This document shows, in pieces, positions 1 to 11,100 of a stretch of DNA of 64,000 nt (the first letter of the stretch is position 1; each line of letters begins with the position of its first letter). The stretch covers positions 2,921,501 through 2,985,500 of the forward strand of contig NC_084819.1 in assembly GCF_963583255.1 (NCBI RefSeq). Reading direction: 5' to 3'. The stretch is from Pyrus communis (taxonomy: Eukaryota; Streptophyta; Magnoliopsida; Rosales; Rosaceae). A model generated the notes under the pieces. The model did not search any database, was not told the origin of the DNA, and worked only from the letters and a program-made list of their open reading frames with translations. Position numbers and translations under genes: made by a program.

Positions 1-300
1 TCCATCTCCAAACATAGTTCTGTGGTCCAATTTCAGTTCCATGTTTACTATTCTACAAATCAGGACATGTAGTTAGTGTGGTCATATTGAAGACTAATAA
101 TATTCGAAAATTCCAAGCGTCAACTCCACGCTTGACGGGAAGACTTGACCGACCGGGTCAGTCAACACTGGCACCATACGGCTCTTGATTGAGTAGAAAA
201 TCCTTTCAGAAATTCCAAGCGTAAAGAAAGAATTAGAAACTCTGCACCTCCAAAGTTGTTACTAGCTCGGCTATTTATTTGTGACGCATATTTCATGTCA
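1..300 (+). repeat. Partial copy of the RLK promoter block (P block)
   Basis: This stretch matches the DNA just upstream of both receptor-kinase genes and further copies near 25930, 27540 and 51170. It carries four WRKY-type W-box cores within 48 bp: GTCAAC at 119-124, TTGACG at 132-137, TTGACC at 145-150 and GTCAAC at 161-166. No kinase gene follows; similarity fades after about 300. It is probably an orphan promoter left by a lost or rearranged unit. The W-box reading is motif-based inference. Confidence 0.75.
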
Positions 301-1660
301 GAGTATACTAAGTATGTTTCTAACTATTTACCCATGCTATGTTTGGTCATTGATATAGTCATATAGATATTCAATAACCTTTACACTCAATGGATAATTA
401 TACGGAACTACACAAATTATAACCAGTATGTCTATTTGGCTATGAAATTCATGGTAATTGTTACGAGAAGCGATCTACTAACTCAACCTATAAGTCAATT
501 TAGTTCTTCACACAAACAATGGTTAGTCATTTGATAACAATAACGCACAATAATAGTTACTCAACATGAAAAATAACTGAGATTAATATAAAATAACGAG
601 AATTAGATGTTCATGATAAGAGTACCTTAACTCTAGCAAAAGGATTTAGTTCATGATTGAACTAATGACAAACATGGGTGAATTTGATGGCATGGGAGAA
701 ATCTTGAACTCCAACTTTTTATGTGAGCGTGTGCACACACCGGGAAGCCTGCAGCCTCCTCTTCCGATGTCTATCAGTCTATGCTTTTTACATGTGCTGT
801 CTTTTTTCTTTAAATCCCCCTCGTCTTCTTAACGAATCCACATGCCAATGGTATTCCAAATTCCATCCCTTGCAAAAAGAGAGCAGCACCTCTTCAATTA
901 AATGGGCAGCTCATTGACGCAATTTGAACGAATTTTTAATGCCCAAATTCAAGCACACATAGCAGCAACCCACTTCGTTCTTTCTTCGTATTTTTTTGGT
1001 ATCTTTCTTCACACTTTTTTGGTATTTCCTCTGAAAAATCTACAATTATTTCCAAACTATGATTTCAATAAAATTCACACAAAATACATCAAACTTACAA
1101 ATTTAATTATAAAATCATGACTAAATAATAAGTAAAAGAGGTATGAAAAATGCATATAATAACAACCTAACAAATTTCATTCGATTGGAGTCTCGGTAAC
1201 GATCATTGTCACATTTTTTTTAAGGATAAAATAGAATTTCATTCATAAATAACCAAGTCATACAACGACACGCATATGAAAACACTGTCACATCAAGATA
1301 ACACACAATAAAGGCCAAGACAACCGCCAACTGCCGGAAACAAAAATAAAAACGAAAATTAAACAAGAGCGGAGGCAACATGAAGACAGCCTACCACGAC
1401 GAGCAATCGCAGAAGAATTGAACTCTGAAATTTTTTATGTACAGCAAAGCCGGCAGGTACAAGAAGTCAAGGCGATGGTGGTGAAGAAGAAAATATATAA
1501 TTTAAACATAGAAAATATATAATTTAACTATGGGGTGTAATGAAATATAAGTTGGTTAACTCAACCAAAATGCTGCTCTTAAGCAAAACATTCAAACTCA
1601 TTGAGACCAGTACGCTAATTAAGTCCCGGGCAAGAATTAATCAAAATTTCTATATAACTA
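301..1660. other. Intergenic, no recognisable gene
   Basis: AT-rich DNA with only short open frames that show no family resemblance or splice structure. The part around 1200-1430 has the look of a decayed retroelement end, but I cannot assign it. Confidence 0.5.
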
Positions 1661-1760
1661 ATAGAAACAGAAATCCAACTAATGGGGGAGGGAGATTCGA
1701 ACTCAGGGTGTCGTTCAACATTGAGAAGGTATCACTAGACTAAGTGCTTATTGGGATTGA
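1661..1760 (-). repeat. tRNA-derived SINE-like head with A and B boxes
   Basis: Read on the minus strand, the segment begins AAGCACTTAGTCTAGTGAT and then GAGTTCGAATCTC about 35 bp later. The first resembles an RNA polymerase III A box (TRGYNNARNNG) and the second a B box (GGTTCGANNCC). The spacing fits a tRNA-like promoter, but there is no cloverleaf or aminoacyl stem, so a SINE head is likelier than a tRNA gene. The 3' end and tail are not clear. Confidence 0.5.
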
Positions 1761-1983
1761 AATTTTATACTTTACACTCGCAGAACCTGCAGTATATTCA
1801 ATTTTATTACTACACTTGATTGAAACTGAAATATTATGTTTAATTTTATCAAACAAAAACTTTTAAGATTATCCGTATATACACTATACAATCTACAATT
1901 TACCATTGGGTTGTTTTATTAACACCCCATGTATTGTTGAATACACCTCACACCTACTTTTTCAATCAAAATTTATCTTAGTA

Positions 1984-2199
1984 CACCCCACAGGAACCGT
2001 ATCCCCTCCTGAGCATGGGGACCGGAGCCTCCTGAGCAGCCCATCTGGGCCTTGAAATTTGATCTAACGGTTGTAATTATTATAACTTTTAAAGGAACTT
2101 CCTGTTTGTAGCCGTTGGATCAAATTTCAAGGGCCCAGATGGGCTGCTCGGCAGGCTCCGGTCCCCATGCTCAGGAGGGGATCCGATTCCCACCCCACA
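1984..2199. mobile_element. Foldback Mutator-like MITE with 9-bp target-site duplication
   Basis: The element (1993-2190) is nearly all inverted repeat: the left arm (1993-2070) is the reverse complement of the right arm (2112-2190) with a few mismatches, around a loop of about 40 bp. It is bounded by CACCCCACA at 1984-1992 and 2191-2199, a perfect 9-bp duplication. Nine-base duplications plus long terminal inverted repeats are the signature of Mutator-like elements. It is non-coding and non-autonomous, and would form a strong hairpin if transcribed. Confidence 0.8.
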
Positions 2200-3010
2200 T
2201 ACTTTCCTATACTACCCTTACACCCCAAACTTTCTACATTCACCCCACACTTTTCACATACATTCAACATTCTCTCATTGTTCATTCTCATCACATCTCC
2301 AAATTTCAAGACTCTCACTAAACATGTAAATGCTAATTATAAGGTCGACTACATGACATTCGATTGTTGGTTTATTTTACTGGTAGAGCACAAATCCAGA
2401 ATTTGTATCGTTCTCTGTTACTCCTCTAGAGTCAATCTCACAAAATTTTGACCCAAAAAGAATGATAGGACATGGGTGCATTTTTTTTTTCAAAATTATA
2501 ATGGGAAGATTATATATAATGGGTTCAATTCTTTTTATTGTACAAAACTTAAAAGAAAGTAGTGCCTGACTGCCAAGCTTACCATTTAGAGAAAAATTTG
2601 TTTATGTTATAATGGATTTATTTTTTTTAATTTTTTTTTTTTGAGAAATTGAAAATTTGTTCTGGAGTAGTTATAGATTTTGACAACAAAAAAATGTTGT
2701 AGCTCATACAAAATCCATAATGAAGTACGTCTGGTTACGAATTCGTAATATTTTTATTTTATTTTTAGGGTTTAGGTTTTTATCAATTTGAGGGTTTCTG
2801 TCAATTAGGGGTTTTAGGGTTCGGGTTTATGACAACCAATTTAGAGTTAACTAGGGTTCATATTAGTAAATAATTTGTGTATTCAATTTCTTTTAAATTT
2901 TGTGGGGCTAAATAGTCATTTCATGTTAAAATACATGAATGATTTAATAATATATATATTTATATAGAATGTATCTAGCAATACGTGGAATACTAATAAA
3001 AAAACCATTT
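2200..3010. other. Intergenic AT-rich DNA
   Basis: No convincing gene. Homopolymer runs of T and a region of repeated 'agggttt' words (about 2765-2860) are visible. They are too irregular to call an interstitial telomere tract. Confidence 0.5.
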
Positions 3011-3019
3011 ACCATTACC

Positions 3020-3398
3020 ATCGTCAATCTTCAAACTCCAAGCGTCAACTATTGTAGACTATTCTACAATAGTTCTGTGGTCCAAGTACATTTCCATGTT
3101 TACTATTCTACAAATCAGATTCTACAAATCAGAACATGTAGTTAGCGTGGTCATATTGAAGAGTAATAATATTAAAAAATTCCAAGCATCAACTCCACGC
3201 TTTCGGGAAGACTTGACCGACTGGGTCAGTCAACACTGGCACCATACAGCTCTTGATTGAGTTGAAAATCCTTTCAGAAATTCCAAGCGTAAAGAAAGGA
3301 TTAGAAACTCTGCACCTCCAAAGCTGTTACTAGCTCCCATATTTATTTGTGGCGCATACAAACTGGCGAAAAAACAGATCACACTGCAACTCAAAACC
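3020..3398 (+). promoter_or_regulatory. RLK1 promoter and 5' leader (P block)
   Basis: The block precedes the RLK1 start and recurs before RLK2. Compared with the copy at 1-300, two of the four W-box cores are lost (near 3187 and 3201), leaving TTGACC at 3213-3218 and GTCAAC at 3229-3234. An AT-rich TATA-like patch lies near 3338-3347. A 12-base piece around 3110-3130 ('ttctacaaatca') is tandemly repeated. WRKY control is an inference from the motifs. Confidence 0.6.
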
Positions 3399-5981
3399 AT
3401 GACATTTCTTTATTTGCTCCTGCTGCTTTCCGCATTGCCACTGATCAAAACGACATCAATATCGCCAAGAAAACAAGCAGAATCGCTCGTCAGATGGAAG
3501 GACGACTTTTCATCTTATCCATCTTCGCTACTCAATTCATGGTCCCTCACCAACCTCAACAGCCTCTGCAACTGGACTGCCATTTCCTGCTCCAAAACCA
3601 GAACAATCTCCAAAATAGACCTCTCCAATATGCAAATTGACGGAACACTGTCCCTTTTCGACTTTCTCTCATTTCCAAATCTCACCCACTTCAATCTAAA
3701 TGGCAACTATTTCGATGGGCCTATACCATCTGAGATTGACCAGGTAACAGAGCTTCAGTATCTAAATCTCCGCAACAACAGTCTCTCTGGTACCATCCCT
3801 TATCAACTGAGCAATCTCCAAAAGGTACGGTACATGGACCTTGGATTAAACTATTTTATATATGCTGATCAAGATTGGTCAGAATTTGCAGGCATGCCCT
3901 CATTGACCTACCTTGCTATGTCTATGCGAGGTGATAATCGATATCATTCAGAATTCCCAGAATTTATATCTCAATGCCAGAACTTAACGTTCCTCGACTT
4001 GTCTCAAATTAATTTGAACGGCCAAATTCCGCCTTCGATAGGCCAACTCAGGGAGCTCCAGTACCTTGATCTTTCATACAACTCCTTAAACTCATCAATC
4101 CCTCTCTCTATAGGCCAACTCGGGGAGCTCCAGTACCTTGATCTTTCATACAACTCCTTAAACTCTTCTATCCCTTCTGAGCTTGGTCTTTGTACAAACC
4201 TCACCCACTTGTCCTTGTCTTCCAATAAACTCAATGGGGAACTGCCTCTGTCCTTGTCCAATCTGAACAACCTCGTCGAATTGGGTTTAGATAATAATCT
4301 ATTTACTGGTCAAATCCTTCCTTCTCTAGTCTCCAATTGGACTAAAATGGTCTCGTTGCAACTTCAGTCTAATGAACACAGTGGGGAGATTCCGACGGAA
4401 GTTGGAAATATGAGCTTTCTGTTGACGCTCAATCTAAGAAGGAACTACTTGACAGGAGTGATACCTCAGATTCTAGGCAATTTAGCTCAACTTGAGCTGC
4501 TCGATTTGTCGTACAACGACTTGAAAGGAGTGATCCCACGGTTTCTAGGAATAAGATTAAAGGTTTTCAATATCTCACATAACCATCTTTCAGGGCAAAT
4601 CCCAACATTTGGCAACATGTATTTTCTTACTGACTTTGATTTTTCTTATAACAACTTGACTGGCCTAATCCCATACAATTTCCAATGGGCACCAGCAAAT
4701 GCTTTTGTTGGAAACTCTGGCTTGTGTGGGGATGTAGAAGGACTAGACGGTATATCCACTTGCCCCAACAGAAATTCCGAAAAGAATAACAAACGAGTTC
4801 CAATTGTTATCCTTGTGCCTGTTTGTGGTTTACTAATGGTTACAACAGTCATTGGTCTTATGTTCCGTAAAAAATCCAGTCTCGTTTTGAACAAAGTCAA
4901 CACTTCTGAAAACTTTGAGATTTTGGAATCAATGATATTGCAAGAGGAAGTAAAGTTTACGTTTGTGGAAGTTGTGAAGGCTGTAGATGACTTTCATGAG
5001 AAGTACTGCATTGGGGCAGGTGGGTTTGGAAGGGTTTACAAGGCAGAGTTGCAATCAGGCCAAGTTGTTGCAGTTAAAAGGCTTAACATGTCAGACTCTA
5101 ATGATATTCCAGCAATCAATCTCCATAGCTTTCAGAATGAAATCCGAACTTTGACAAGCATCCGGCACCGGAACATCATAAGGCTCTATGGCTTCTGTTC
5201 AAGGAGGGGTTGCATATTCTTGCTTTATGAATACTTAGAGAGAGGAAGCGTGGGAAAAGCTTTGTATGGAGTTGAAGGTGTTAATGAACTCGTTTGGGCA
5301 ACTAGAGTCAAAATTGTGCAAGGACTTGCTCATGCACTTTCTTACTTGCACCATGATTGCTTTCCACCAATTGTGCATCGTGACATAACCGTCAACAATG
5401 TATTGCTTGAGTCTGATTTCGAGGTTCGTCTCTCAGATTTCGGAATAGCCAGGTTATTGAGTACTGATTCATCCAACTGGACAGATATCGCTGGTTCATT
5501 TGGCTACATAGCACCAGGTAATGTAAACTTAATTTGTACATTTATGGTTCATCTTTTTGCTTATTGGGATATGTTTTAAGGTAGCCAGTTTTGTTTTTAT
5601 TGATGTGCAGAGCTTGCATACACTATGCGAGTCACGGATAAATGTGATGTATATAGCTTTGGAGTGGTGGCCCTCGAAGTCATGATGGGAAGGCACCCAG
5701 GAGATATGCTAGAGTCCCAGCTACAAGAATCATCAAAATCAAGGAGGGACAATGTAGAATTGCTCCTGAAAGATTTGTTAGACCAAAGGTTGGAACCGCC
5801 AACCAATGAATCTGCAAAGGCAGTGGTGCTTGTAGTGACAATGGCCTTGGCCTGTGTACGAACGCGTCCAGCGTCCAGACCTACGATGTTATTTACGGCA
5901 CAAAAACTCTCAGCTCAAACCCTGCCTTGCCTTCCCGAACCATTTGGTATGTTGACAATCAACAAGCTAATGGCACTATAA
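3399..5981 (+). CDS. LRR receptor-like kinase, MIK2-like (LRR-XII type), copy 1
   Basis: Two exons: 3399-5517 and 5611-5981, with a 93-bp GT-AG intron (5518-5610). The splice restores the GYIAPE kinase motif and keeps frame, giving 829 aa. In order: signal peptide (about 1-20), LRR N-cap, roughly a dozen LRRs, one membrane span (about 466-488), and a Ser/Thr kinase from about 530 to the end. Kinase motifs seen are [11 protein letters not shown], catalytic Lys about 560, HRD (Asp about 662) and DFG (Asp about 680), so it is an RD-type, apparently competent kinase. Such kinases sit in the plasma membrane and sense peptides, damage or pathogens. The ectodomain is shorter than the roughly 1000-residue MIK2-type proteins I know. 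Two adjacent LRRs are almost identical. Without splicing the frame would stop at 5579. The exact ligand and family member are unknown. Confidence 0.9.
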
Positions 5982-5990
5982 ATAATAAAA

Positions 5991-5991
<1 letters not shown>

Positions 5992-6031
<40 letters not shown>
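5992..6031 (+). repeat. A40 homopolymer just after the RLK1 stop
   Basis: An uninterrupted run of 40 A begins 10 bases after the stop codon. The paralogue has the same tract at 31750-31774 with 25 A, so it pre-dates the duplication and has changed length since. The intron is retained, so this is not a processed-gene poly(A) tail. Confidence 0.85.
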
Positions 6032-6039
<8 letters not shown>

Positions 6040-6570
6040 GGGCGAATAGCTCAAACTTCCCTTTTGTATTCCTGCCACTCGCAATTCCATCTAATTTCTC
6101 ATGTAATACATCTTCAGTATTGTAATTACTCATCTGTATGATTTGTCGAATGTGGATTAATGTGTGATGAATTTTCTTAATCGTAATTGCATTAAACCGA
6201 TAATCCATAATGTGTCAAAATAACTCCACAATTAATAAAAAAAAACTTGAATTATGGATTTGTGTCCTTCCTCTAGTTCAAAGAGCTACCCTAAAAAATT
6301 GAACCTGCATGGATCATTTTCGCCATGGATTATTTTGAAAGCAAACACATATGGAACTACAGGATGCAATCTGACCTTGCATCTTTGAACCATGTCGCGC
6401 GTCGAAGTACATTTGATCTTCCAGGCATTCTTAAACTTTTCCGCTATGTCGAATATAGGTTTGTGCCTTTCCTCTCTAAATCTGCAACAGCCAGAACTGG
6501 TTTCACATTCACACTACAGCACAATAGAAGACACTTTGACACGACAATCTGTTAAATTAGCAAATGGGGA
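6032..6570 (+). repeat. RLK 3' flank, duplicated block
   Basis: This DNA matches 31775-32270 behind RLK2 with small indels; copy 1 has extra bases around 6375-6450. It holds the probable 3' UTR and polyadenylation region of the kinase (several 'aataaa'-like words near 6235). The short open frames here are not convincing genes. Confidence 0.7.
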
Positions 6571-7065
6571 AGTGGTGGAATAACAAGCATGGCTGCTGTG
6601 CCTCAATCCAACTCTTACCAGGACAGCAAATCTATAGCTTCTGTGCGTTAAACCAAATCCCATCAGGAGTTGTTCTCATAATCTATAGCTTCTACACTGA
6701 TTCATCAAACCAAAAGCACATATGGATTGGAGACAGTGAAATGTAAACAACCTACAAATAAGTTGACTGTGAACATTTCTCGCAAACAATTTTGAGCTGA
6801 AAATTTCTCGCAAAACTAATAAACAAGAAAAGAGAATGCAGCAATAGGGATTACAGTGAAATGTAAACAACCTACAAATAAGTTGACTGTGCAGAAGTCG
6901 CTGAAAGGGCGAAAATAACTGGATGAGATGTGACCCTTATCGTGTTGGACTTCTATCGTCAGGTGATACTTTCAGGCCACGCGTTGCCTTAAACCGACTG
7001 TATATGATTGTTAAAAGACCGACCAAGACTGTTATAAGCGTCCAGATTTTCACTTTGTGGTTCAT
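6571..7065. repeat. Unit-A-specific spacer with a 37-bp direct repeat
   Basis: The word beginning CAGTGAAATGTAAACAACCT occurs at about 6736 and again at about 6856, extending 37-38 bp each time, 120 bp apart. The rest has no recognisable gene and is absent from unit B. Confidence 0.6.
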
Positions 7066-7331
7066 TCATCTACGCAATGAGACACGTTCTACAATCGAAC
7101 TAACAAAGAGACGCATGCAGTAAGAAATCATCTTCGTTGAATTCTGAATCAACTCGCTTGTGTCCATCAAACTCAACAAGGCCCATGTTATACTTATGCC
7201 CTTCCGGGGTGACATGGAAAAGTTATTCCAGTTTGCTTCTGAATTCCAATCAGTTTTCTGCTTAAACGGCCAGAAAAGCGATTCATCAATAGTAGTTAGA
7301 TCTTCCAAATCTTCAGCTTCAGAAGCATGTC
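7066..7331 (-). pseudogene. Exon-like fragment of an unidentified gene
   Basis: On the minus strand a good acceptor (TTTTGCATTAG) opens a frame from 7331 reading ...HASEAEDLEDLTTIDESLF then WPFKQKTDWNSEANW. About 60 codons in, a second frame takes over that looks more protein-like (contains NMGLVEFDGHKRVDSEF), which suggests a frameshift. Another exon-like piece with a GT donor lies near 12953-13020, beyond copia-1, so copia-1 may have landed in an intron of this gene. I do not recognise the protein. It is found once in the window. Confidence 0.35.
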
Positions 7332-7640
7332 CTAATGCAAAATCACACCAGAATTAGATGACTGAAAGTTATAACCCCAGCAACTACTTCTGTAAGATGG
7401 GCTAGGAAAATCAGACAGAAACCAATCTGACCTTGAATCTCCAGATCATCATGTTTTCTCTCACTACCTCTCTATCTGACCTGCAGTGCAGCAGGGCAGA
7501 CGCCTAACAAACTGCAAAACCACAATCAACACTTTGAAGAACTCTTCAAAATGAGATAATTTTAATACACTTCACCACTTCATTCCGAAAAGTGCATACA
7601 TAGACAACATGAAACAACAAATATGCCACAATTTGAAGCA
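7332..7640. other. Intergenic or intronic spacer before copia-1
   Basis: No gene seen. It may be intron of the unidentified minus-strand gene, since the sequence continues at 12935 once copia-1 and one TSD copy are removed. Confidence 0.4.
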
Positions 7641-7645
7641 TGAAA

Positions 7646-8046
7646 TGTTAGACAAATAAGGAATATGGTTGGAGTCCTTGTGTAATTATATATAATATTA
7701 TTATTGGAAGAATAAGCCGTCCTACAGCCGTCAAGCCGTCCTACAGTCGTCAAGCCGTCCTACAGCCGTCCTACCTTGCCCTACCTACACACTAGCCGTC
7801 CTACAGCCGTCCTACCTTGTCCTACCTACACACTAGGACGGCTACCTTGTCCTCTACAGCCGTCCTACCTTGTCCTACCTACACACTAGGACGGCTACCT
7901 TGTCCTACCTACACATTTGTATCATGTATATATATCCTTGTAATCTTGTAGAGAAACATAATGAGAAAAAAAGCATTCTCTTCCATTTTTCCACATTCAC
8001 GTATCAATAACAAATATATATTTTAGCCTACATACCTTTTTCTACA
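7646..8046 (+). repeat. Copia-1 5' LTR (401 bp)
   Basis: It begins TGTTAGAC and ends TTCTACA. The middle (about 7715-7910) is a nest of short direct and inverted repeats built on AGCCGTCCTAC, CTACCTACACACTAGGAC and the complement AGGACGGCT, able to form several stems. A TATA-like tract (tatatatatcc) near 7926-7936 is a plausible promoter, with the transcript starting downstream. Confidence 0.93.
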
Positions 8047-8115
8047 TGGTATACAGAGTAGGTTTATAACCCTAGCCCTAATTTTTTTTTTTCGGCAGCT
8101 TTCTCTGCCGTTCCC

Positions 8116-11100
8116 ATGGCTGACTCTTCTTCTTCCGATGGTGTTTTTTCCCTTCATCATTCCGATCACCCGAATCTTGTCCTTGTATCCAAGAAGTTGA
8201 ATGGTGATAACTACACATCCTGGGCCCGTGGCATGCAGCTTTCCTTGAGTGCCAAGAATAAACTTGGTTTCATCACTGGCGATATCCAAGAACCTTCTTC
8301 CTCCGACGACCCTGATGCTCACGCGGCTTGGCGTCGTTGCAATGACATGATTCTCTCTTGGCTTCTGCATTCCTTGGAACCTGACCTTCAAGAATCTGTG
8401 CTTTTTTCCACCTCTGTCCAAGCTGTATGGGATGATCTTCGCGAACGCTTCTCTCAGACTAATGCTCCACGCATCTTCCAACTCAACCGGGGAACTTGCT
8501 ACAATTTCTCAAGGTTCTTCTTCTATCTCCGCCTATTTTACTCGCCTGAAAGCTCTCTGGGATGAGCTTGCTTCTTATCATGATGGCTGCAGGTGCTCTT
8601 GCAACGCCAAGCATGACCGTCAACAACTCATGCAATTTTTAATGGGCCTCAACGAATCCTTTGCTGCTGTTCGTGACCAGATTCTTTTAATGAATCCCCT
8701 TCCCACTGTTCGTCAGGCCTGTTCCTCGGTGTCTCAAGCTGAAAAACAACGCTCCCTGGGCGTCCTCCGCTCTGTCGATCAACCTGCTGCCATGGCTGTT
8801 CGTGGCCTGTCCCATCCCTCCTCTGCTCGTCCTCCCCTCCACTGCACCTACTGCAATTTTGATTATCATACCCGAGACACCTGCCATAAACTTCATGGCT
8901 ATCCCGTTGGCCATCCCCTCCATGGCCAACCGTGGCGACCATCGCGCCGTGCCACTGCTTCCAGTTCTTCCCGCAGCCATGCACCTTCCAGTCCTCCCCG
9001 GCAGCCACGGTTTTCTGCTTCCCGGCCCCATAATTTCACCCAGGCCCATCACGTGCAAGGCACCCAGGCCCCCGCCTCCTCTTCTACTCCAGCGACCCAC
9101 CAAGTGCACGGGGCCCAGCCCACTTTGCATGACTTGCAGCTTGCCATGCCTGACCTCTCTGCCGAGCAGCACTCCCGTGTTCTAGCTGCTCTATGTGACA
9201 CCACCACCCCTCCTCAGGCCAATGCCGTGCTCACTACTGATTTTGCCCAAGGTTTGTTACCTGTCACCTCTCGTCATGGTCAATGGATTCTTGACAGTGG
9301 TGCTACGGATCATATTACTTCTTCCGCTTCATGTTTGGTTAATCGTTCTCCTTCACATTTGCCGCCTGTTTCTTTGCCTAGTGGTGCTTCCGCTCCCATT
9401 ACTTTTACCGGCACTCTTCCTTTAAATTCATCAGTTACTTTGAAGGATGTTTTATGTGTCCCTAATTTCCGAGTGGACCTTTTATCGGTTGGTAAACTTA
9501 CAGATAGATTATCGTGTTCCATAACCTTCTTTCCTTCTTGGTGTGTTTTGCAGGACTTGGTTTCGAAGGCGATGATTGGTGTGGGTAAGCGACGTGGCGA
9601 TCTGTATTACCTTGTGGCCCTTACCTCTTCTCTCCCCACCCGTCAACCTCTCTGCAACATCATTACCATCCCCTCCTCCCTCTGGCATAGGCGTCTTGGT
9701 CACCCCTCCTCCACTCGTTTGCAAGCTTTAGCATCTAGCTCTCTTAATTGTACTTTTGATTCTAGTCATATTTGTGATGTTTGTCCGTTGGCAAAACAAA
9801 CTCGTCAACCTTTTCTTTTGAGTTCAATTTCATCAACTTTCCCTTTTGCTTTAATTCATTGTGATATTTGGGGCCCGAATCTTCAATCTTCTCTTTCTGG
9901 TGCTCATTATTTCTTAACCATTGTGGATGATTTTTCTCGCTTTACGTGGGTCTTCCTCATGAAACATAAATCTGACACTCAACAATTAATTAAGGACTTT
10001 TTTGCTTATGTCACTACCCAATTCCGCACTACCATCCAATGCATTCATACTGACAATGGTGGTGAATTTTTATCTCTTCGTAGTTTTTTCTCTGATCATG
10101 GGGTGCTTTTACAAACTTCTTGTGTTTATACCCCCCAACAAAATGGCGTTGTTGAAAGAAAACATCGTCATCTTCTTGAAACCGCTCGCGCCCTTCGTTT
10201 TCAATCCCATCTTCCTATCAAGTTTTGGGGGGAATGTGTTCTTACCGCTACTTATCTCATCAATCGTCTCCCTACCCGTCTTCTCCATCATAAATCCCCA
10301 TTTGAGGTTCTCTTTTCGAAAACCCCATCTTATGACCACTTCCGTGTCTTTGGTTGTCTGGCATATGCCACCTCTGTCACTCCCACCACCAAATTTTCCC
10401 CTCGGGCTCATCGTTGCATTTTTCTCGGTTATCCTCATGGACAAAAGGCCTATACCCTTTACGATCTCAACAATCACCGCATTTTCACTAGTCGAGACGT
10501 CATCTTTCACGAAACTACTTTCCCTTATGCCGTTTCTCACCCTCCTATCCCATCCTCTTCGCCTACCCTACCCATCCCACCCCCTTTGGACTTTACATAT
10601 AACCCACCCCTTCCTGCCCCGACGCCTCATCCTCCTCCACCTTTCTCCCCTTCCACGCCTCCCACAGATTCCCTTGCTGCCCCATTACCCGTTCCTCCTC
10701 ATGCCCCTGCCCTCTCGGCATCCCCTCCTTCCCCCCCCCCCCCCACTACTTCCTTACCTTTCACCCTTTTACCCACGGACATCCCTACCCCCCCCACTAC
10801 CTACCAATCCTCCCCTTCCCCGCACCTCTTCCCGTGCCCATAAACCTCCATCCTATTTAAAAGACTACGTTTGCTCGCAGGTGATTCTGCCATCCCACCC
10901 ATCTTCGACTTCGCAATCCGGTTCTACACAAGGTATGCGATATCCACTTTGTAATTTTCTCTCTTATCATCGTTACTCTCCCAGGCATTTTTCTTACATT
11001 AACTCTGTCAGTTGGACTGTGGAGCCTTCCTCCTTTGCCGAGGCTGGCACTGACCCCAATTGGCAACGTGCTATGACTGAGGAGCTTCAAGCTTTACATG

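Noticed and set aside
1661..1760. A functional tRNA gene
   Set aside because: A and B boxes are present, but there is no acceptor stem or credible cloverleaf, so it is better read as a SINE head.
2765..2860. Interstitial telomere repeat
   Set aside because: The 'agggttt' words are irregularly spaced and not tandem.
4004..4270. Antisense frame over the LRR repeats (also 29760-30026)
   Set aside because: It has repeat-driven composition opposite a solid gene, with no independent signal.
5992..6031. Poly(A) tail of a retroposed RLK copy
   Set aside because: RLK1 keeps its intron and promoter, and the paralogue has the same tract, so it is a genomic A tract.
7715..7910. Array of short repeats resembling a CRISPR
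   Set aside because: Repeats are irregular, lie inside a copia LTR, and the DNA is clearly a plant genome.
8649..9172. Long minus-strand frames opposite copia-1 gag
   Set aside because: They are antisense shadows of a GC-rich coding region.
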